From Eumeta japonica (Eukaryota > Arthropoda > Insecta > Lepidoptera > Psychidae): a stretch of 64,000 nucleotides of DNA. The notes beneath the pieces are model-generated. The model was not told the DNA's origin, did no database searches, and was given only the letters and a program-made list of their open reading frames with translations. Location of the stretch: the NCBI GenBank assembly GCA_005406025.1, contig BGZK01001252.1:117364-181363 (forward strand), read 5' to 3'. Positions 59,068 through 64,000 of the stretch are shown here, piece by piece (the stretch's first letter is position 1; every line of letters starts with the position of its first letter). The translations under genes and the position numbers were made by a program.

Positions 59068-59590
59068 CTAAGGCTGACCTCGCACAACCCAAAGGACAGC
59101 ACGGTGTAAGTTTTCTCTGAATGTACTCGACTTGTAAGTCGAGAAGCCGGCAAATAAAAAGCTTGAAGATCGGTCCTCGCAGACGCGTATGAGCATGCCT
59201 CGTGTCAGGGTTGGCGCGAGTTCTGTCATGTTCCAGGAAGACGCGCGGTCGCCGGCGAGGCCGGCCTTGCGCGCGCGCATCGGGTTGAAGGTGAAGCGGT
59301 CGGCCGACGACCGCGACGTAAATACACCGCAGATATTAACGGGCTGACGCGCGTGCGCCGACCGCCCCGACCAGAATATGACGTGTGACATTCGCCGCGA
59401 ATCGAAACGGCACGCCAAAAAATACGCTTTCGCGTAAAAGATAGCAGAGAATCAGAACGAAAACGAATTGGGGTGCTGTTAAATTGAGTGTGCGTCGACA
59501 CCGCAGTGAGTTCTGTAAAGCGCGAGTCGATCGCACCCGATTCTTGGAATTGCTCAAAGAAAAAGTTTCTCGATAGTCAAAAAACACATC
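59068..59590 (-). other. CpG-rich island with a GC3-rich minus-strand frame
   Basis: This is the only stretch with a coding look. A 116-codon minus frame (59068-59418) includes a middle part at about 59200-59330 (RFTFNPMRARKAGLAGDR) whose third codon positions are mostly G or C, as in many lepidopteran exons. Two other minus frames overlap it in other registers, and GC-rich DNA keeps frames open by itself. No clear splice donor closes the putative exon, and I do not recognise the protein. CGACTTGTAAGTCG at 59129-59142 is a small hairpin inside it. Confidence 0.25.
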
Positions 59591-60463
59591 ATCATATCAA
59601 TATCATTATTAACATGTAAAGATCAACTGTAAAAAACAAATTTATAAATGTAGCCACACACGAAACGGATTCGGCGATTTGTTTTACATATTAATTAATG
59701 TACATACGTCCATGCATTCAAAAAAGGAGAAATTTCACGAAATGTATGGATGGATAGCACTTAATATATACTCGTAATTTAAAAAGGTTTAAGTGAAACG
59801 AAACTAAAGTAATGGGACATCATTTTGGCAATTTTTTTTTTGTACAAAGCCCTAAATATGATATACGGGCATCATTTATTAATCAACAATCATGGTTATT
59901 TTAAAATATATGAATTAACTACATATCATATTTTATTTACGATTGACAGTTAGTTAATCAATACTTCGCATTAAATTTCGGTACAAACTTGTAGTGACGT
60001 ACTTCGTTTTTCGTATAAATTAAATACTTTTTCGTGCAATAGGAATTCAAGAAAAACGTCAGTTTAAAAACTTTTCTTATATTTTTTAGATTATCTTTCG
60101 ATTTAATAAAAAGTATGTACGTTATACTATTGTATGCTTCATGCATAATTTTCTGTCACGTACTGTGTAGCGTTATTCAATGAGCAGCAGGAACCAACAA
60201 CTTTCGATGGTCTGCCCGTACAATGGCCCGTATGCTCATTTGGCAAGATACATTTTGAGAAATCTTACAAATATTATTTACAGTTTTTTTTCGAAATTGC
60301 CTTAAGACTATTATATAGATATACACCAAAATGTAATGAATTTTTATCCTCAGACTGATGCATCGTTTCCCGCAAATACATAAAAATAATTTGATTTGTA
60401 AATTTAAAGTGACATTGTTAGGGAAAAATTTTTCAAAAATAAATTTTATACATGATTTTTTTA
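59591..60463. other. AT-rich non-coding stretch
   Basis: A 122-codon minus frame (60177-60545) has no recognisable domain and extends into a repeat. No gene is supported. Confidence 0.4.
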
Positions 60464-60790
60464 AACTACTCAACTGATAAATATCAAAATTTAACCGGTT
60501 CTTCTCCTTAAAAAAAACTTCATCGATTGTCGCAAGTTGAGCCAAAATCGGTAAAATGGTTCACGAGATATTGTTAACAAAAGATTTATAAAACAGTAAT
60601 TTTTCGAAATAACCTCTTCAAATTCTTATTGAATTACGTATTTTTTGCTTAAAAAAGTGCATCGAATACCGTAAAGCATATAAATTAAAATAGTAGATTT
60701 TTAATTTATCTCTATAAAAATTGGAAAAAAATCGTAAAATTAGGAAGTTACTGTCTTCAAACCGATTTTCGAAAACCGAGTTTTAACCAG
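60464..60790 (+). repeat. Low-complexity modular repeat, copy 2
   Basis: Contains CATCGATTGTCGCAAG with AAAATCGGTAAAATGGTTC and ACGAGATATTG, then TTTTTCGAAATAACCTC with CTTATTGAATTACG, then AAATTAGGAAGTTACTGTC with CCGATTTTCGAAAACCGAG. The same modules occur at 36364-37400 in another order. AT-rich and non-coding; more modules may extend to about 61150. Confidence 0.45.
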
Positions 60791-61194
60791 ACTTGACGTT
60801 TTTGGATGCTTATTTCGTTTGATGCCCTCGGAAGTATGTAGCTGAAGCTGTAGGTCTGCGACGTCAAAGGTTTAATTTTTAATAAACCTTTATTATTAGA
60901 CGCGAACGGCTCAAAACGTATTATTACTATATTCTTGGGTTAAAAGGGCTCGGAGCAGCTCTAAACTCGATCTTTTGAGCTCAATAATTTGACGCGCTTC
61001 TAATTTTTGAGTTCGGAAATCTCAAAAACTTTTAGACAACTACATTTTCGTGCGCGCATCACCCAAGAAGTATCTTATGAGATTACACCTTCACATTCTG
61101 GCTTTTTTTTCTCAAAAACGGCTACTTCAATAGTTTTGGTTTCTTTGACAAAGTTGTTTTAAAACAGAAGGAAATTATGAATATTTGCGAAAAG
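60791..61194. other. Non-coding stretch, possibly part of the modular repeat
   Basis: Phrases such as GAGCTCAATAATTTGACGCG and CTCAAAAACTTTTAGACAAC resemble parts of 37370-37500, but I could not align them securely. Confidence 0.35.
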
Positions 61195-61790
61195 AGGCAT
61201 GATCAATTCCATACGGTATATAGAATAGAAGTTGAAAAAACCTTTTTTCAGCATACATCAACGTGTGGCACATATTCGATAGTCCTCTTAAAACCAAATC
61301 AAGATTCCTAAGAAATTTTTTGGTTAAGATAATATTTTTGAAAATAATCGAAAGGAGTACAAATCGTGCTCCCCCCCCTTTCATTTTTTAAACCGTATGT
61401 CCAAAACATATGAAATAAATTACAAAGGTAATGCTTAATACTTTTAACGGAACAATTCTAAACATAATAGTATATATATACGGTTTTTGAGTGTATATTG
61501 CCTAATAATTGTGTTTCTCAACAAAAAAACGTAAATGCCATGAAAATACATCATTCGTTAATGTATTTTAGTTTACACTATTTTAAGAGTAACACTCGAA
61601 ATGCCTACTTGTTCCTCTAGTTATAGGTAACTGAAGTGCATATACTTACTATATGTGGTGAAAGCAGGGAAAGAAGCGCAACAACGCATCGTGGTTTTTT
61701 TCGTATGTAGTGAATTTCTTTGTAGTAACGGCTATGAAACCCTATACGGATGATGGTTCTATATGCTTTTGGCCGGTTTTTTAGAAATCA
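61195..61790 (+). repeat. GGGTTCCG-type interspersed repeat, 5'-lacking copy
   Basis: Aligns with the reverse complement of 26722-27700: CAGCATACATCAACGTGTGG (61249), the run of C with TTTCATTTTTTAAACCGTATG (about 61371-61400), CATATGAAATAAATTAC, TAGTTTACACTATTTTAAG, TGCCTACTTGTTCCTC (61602), and the end ATGAAACCCTATACGG with GGCCGGTTTTTTAG at about 61772-61785. The leader with GGGTTCCG and GTCCGTCCG is missing. No insertion is present where copy B sits in the other copy. Confidence 0.7.
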
Positions 61791-62309
61791 TTTTAAATTA
61801 CACCTTCAACCAGTCAATGTCCAAACTAGACTGCGACCATATCGTGTATTATGCATGTCCTCTTGTCAAATCATTAATTTTCATTTGGAGTCGATAACTT
61901 TCCTTGAACATGAGACTCCTTTTCAATGGCCATTGTTATTTTGGAACTTCATCTATCGTTTCAAATACATTTGTAACATATATCTGTATAAATGAAAATC
62001 AATTGCCATTTGTATGGAAGAGCATCACTTGAGAACGTCTAGACCGATTTGGTTGATTCCTTTTCTGTTGTGTTCTTAATTGTTAGGACAAGGCTTGTAT
62101 GAAAGAAAATAAGCTTTTGTATTTGTTCGCCTGTCTGTTTGTCCGGGTTATTTTCGGAATGGCTAAATCAATCACTATGCAACTCTCACTGGAAGGTAAA
62201 GAAGCTTATTGGACCACTTTTAGGGCACTTTTTATCGTGATATTTTTAGGGTTTCTACATGTAAAAAACCCATAGAAATGGAATAATTTATTGAAATTAA
62301 ATTAAAAGT
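61791..62309 (+). repeat. Helitron-like leader fragments
   Basis: At about 61995-62110, AATTGCCATTTGTATGG, CACTTGAGAACGTCTAGACC and GATTTGGTTGATTCC match a leader I recall from lepidopteran non-autonomous repeats; a CGCCTGTCTGTTTGTCCGGG phrase follows at 62129. This again stands just before a hexamer array. Boundaries are uncertain. Confidence 0.4.
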
Positions 62310-62520
62310 AGAACCGCATTCGAGATCGGGAGCACAATTGAAATCAGAATTAGATTGAGATGGAACCAAGGACAAGGAGCGCCACCATAATCATGAGCAG
62401 AATCAGAATTGAAAGTGGGATGGAGAGCAGAATTGTGAATCGAGAACGGGGCCAGAATTTGTAACTGTAACTCGGATCAGAATCGAAAATGTTATCGAAA
62501 TTAAAATTGACGTAGATCAA
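62310..62520 (+). repeat. Hexamer array
   Basis: CATTCGAGATCGGGAGCAC, GAAAGTGGGATGGAGAGCAG and GAATCGAGAACGGGGCCAG follow the six-base pattern for about 200 bp, with decay toward the end. Confidence 0.6.
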
Positions 62521-63002
62521 TATAAAAGAGAAAAAATTCTCGTCCATACTGGGGCTGCTACGGCCATTAACTACACGGGCAAGTCACCTGCAAAAAAGTG
62601 CAGAACAACATCTATCGAGCCAGCTAGTTTATGATATAAATCTCTAGCGTGTGTGTGTACACAAATTTTCTTGTGAAATATTGCGATTAATATTTAATAT
62701 GTTTCTATAACTTACTGATACAAATGCTATCATTCTTTAAAGGAAAAAGGAAAATTAGCAATCGTATTTGCAATTATCTGTGAATTTTTACTATTGAACC
62801 AATTTTAAAAATTATTTCACTAATAAGAAGCTCCCTGAGTAAAATATACTATTAACATTTCACTTTGGCTGCATCTACATATTTGTTATTACAGATTCTA
62901 AAAATCCATTCACTCATAGAGAGCCACATTATCCCCGAGTAATATAGCACAAATATAATTTGACACTAACGTTTGCCCGGCTTTGTTCAAATTGGAACTT
63001 TA
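62521..63002. other. Non-coding stretch
   Basis: CCAGCTAGT at about 62620-62628 could be a Helitron-like end belonging to the preceding array. The rest is AT-rich. Confidence 0.4.
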
Positions 63003-63370
63003 ACCGATAACGGAATCGAAATGACAAACGAAATTAGAAACAGAATCCAGGGCCGAGAACAGGAGGGTTCGAAATTGTGAACGGGACCACGATCAATGTC
63101 GATCAAAACTAGAACCAAGTCAAACAAAATTAAAACCAGGATCGTGACCGGAATAGGTATAAGAAGCGATCATAATGTAGAACGAGTACGTGATCAAAAG
63201 CGGGATCGAAATTGAGAATGGGACAGAGTGGCACGAAGACGGAAGCGGGGACGGGAGGGAGAACGAGGTAGCGACCAGGGTCACGATTAGGGTCATAATC
63301 GGTCGATATGTAAGACGAAGGAATTCATTTTGTGTACGCGGACAGATTGGCGGGCGGAATCCTAATCTAT
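63003..63370 (+). repeat. Longest hexamer array, with Helitron-like 3' flank
   Basis: Runs from ACCGATAACGGAATCGAAAT to about 63310, with clear six-base phasing at 63190-63300 (GGGATCGAAATTGAGAATGG and following). The flank GACGAAGGAATTCATTTTGT, GTACGCGGACAGATTGGCGGG, GGAATCCTAATCT corresponds to the flank at 33788-33829; the final CTAGT has decayed. The 67-codon frame at 63190-63393 is a by-product of the array. Confidence 0.6.
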
Positions 63371-64000
63371 ATTATGCATACCTTTTGAAATAGTAAAAAA
63401 AAGAGCTCTGACGACGGGAGTAGCCAAGTGTTGGAGATAATCCAAGGGAGGGAAGAGATAAGAAGATGTGCTCAATATAAAAAACATGTAAACAGTTTTT
63501 TTTTAATTTACAAGTGAACCAGGAAGAAGCAATCATCCCAGTCTACCTTCAACTTTACAATGAGACAGAAAGCTATTGAAATTATTGTGTATTTCCAGTT
63601 TTATTTCTAAATGCTTGCAATTAACAAAGTTTCAATCTTTCATAACGAATGCTCCCAATGAAATTGTTTTTTTTTTAACAATATAACTTAGTGCTTGCTA
63701 GTACTTTAGTGTTGTCGATCGGTTATTCCGCGTTCGAATGATTTACAAAGAATAAAATCCCGCAAAATAGAATTAAAACGAATATTTCTATCTTTCTTCC
63801 ACTCCGTTATACATTCATTATCTCCGTTCAGACACGAATTGCCAGAACAATAACCGCATTTCAGAGCGGAGGGCGGCTCCTTCGCGCCGCTCCTCGCGCA
63901 CCAAACGGCGAAATATGAAATTGAAACGTCAAATATCCTCGAACGCGGACATATCTCGCTTCTTTATCGGAAGTCGACAGACACGTGACGGTGGAGTCGT
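63371..64000. other. AT-rich non-coding stretch to the window edge
   Basis: A CpG-containing patch lies at about 63866-63910. No gene or named repeat is supported. Confidence 0.4.

Overview
This window looks like non-coding nuclear DNA from an insect, most probably a moth or butterfly. The base composition is AT-rich with scattered short CpG-rich islands. No long open frame exists: the longest is 147 codons and comes from a simple-sequence array. The recognisable content is almost entirely interspersed repeats of kinds I know from lepidopteran genomes: an RTE-type LINE, a mariner fossil, Helitron-like non-autonomous elements, tRNA-derived SINE-like pieces, 3' ends of a LINE with a TTTGAA tail, and a repeat that begins like AGGGTTCCGTA and ends like CTTGGCCGGTTTT. 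The Lepidoptera call rests on remembered resemblance, not on a search. I found no host protein-coding gene, no rRNA, no intact tRNA gene and no CRISPR array. The window is best read as intergenic DNA or the interior of a very long intron.

Layout. 1-12 kb: AT-rich DNA with a tRNA-like SINE head (about 820-893), a Helitron-like fragment (1205-1590), CpG-rich islands near 3.6-3.8, 8.3-8.5 and 10.7-10.85 kb, and a 37-bp motif present twice (8422 and 9365). 12-20 kb: two minus-strand SINE-like copies (12138-12378, 19435-19690), several hairpins and more CpG islands. 20-28 kb: copy A of an unclassified ~450-bp repeat (20784-21236), a minus-strand LINE tail (22141-22290) and a minus-strand GGGTTCCG element (26722-27916) into which copy B of the ~450-bp repeat has inserted (26808-27250). 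28-43 kb: hairpins, a plus-strand LINE tail (33205-33370), several arrays of a degenerate 6-bp unit (consensus roughly RNAYYG), long TC and GT simple repeats, and a low-complexity modular repeat (36364-37400). 43.2-47.0 kb: the best-preserved mobile sequence, a 5'-truncated RTE element with a 15-bp target-site duplication, followed by a heavily broken mariner transposase. 47-64 kb: more GGGTTCCG copies (47677-48109, 61195-61790), a 143-bp inverted-repeat MITE and a relative (56989-57131, 58026-58192), inverted copy C of the ~450-bp repeat (58507-58985), and further Helitron-like and hexamer arrays.

There is no operon or pathway to describe; the sequence records layered transposon activity. 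The most informative points are: (1) the nested insertion of copy B, whose empty site can be read from a paralogue 34 kb away; (2) about ten arrays of one degenerate hexamer unit, some carrying a Helitron-like CTAGT end; (3) an unusual number of near-perfect, short-loop inverted repeats, the largest a 63-bp palindrome inside a hexamer array; (4) the RTE copy, whose only visible coding lesions are two single-base gains in A-runs. The only stretch with a coding look is a GC3-rich minus-strand frame near 59.2-59.3 kb, and that is weak.
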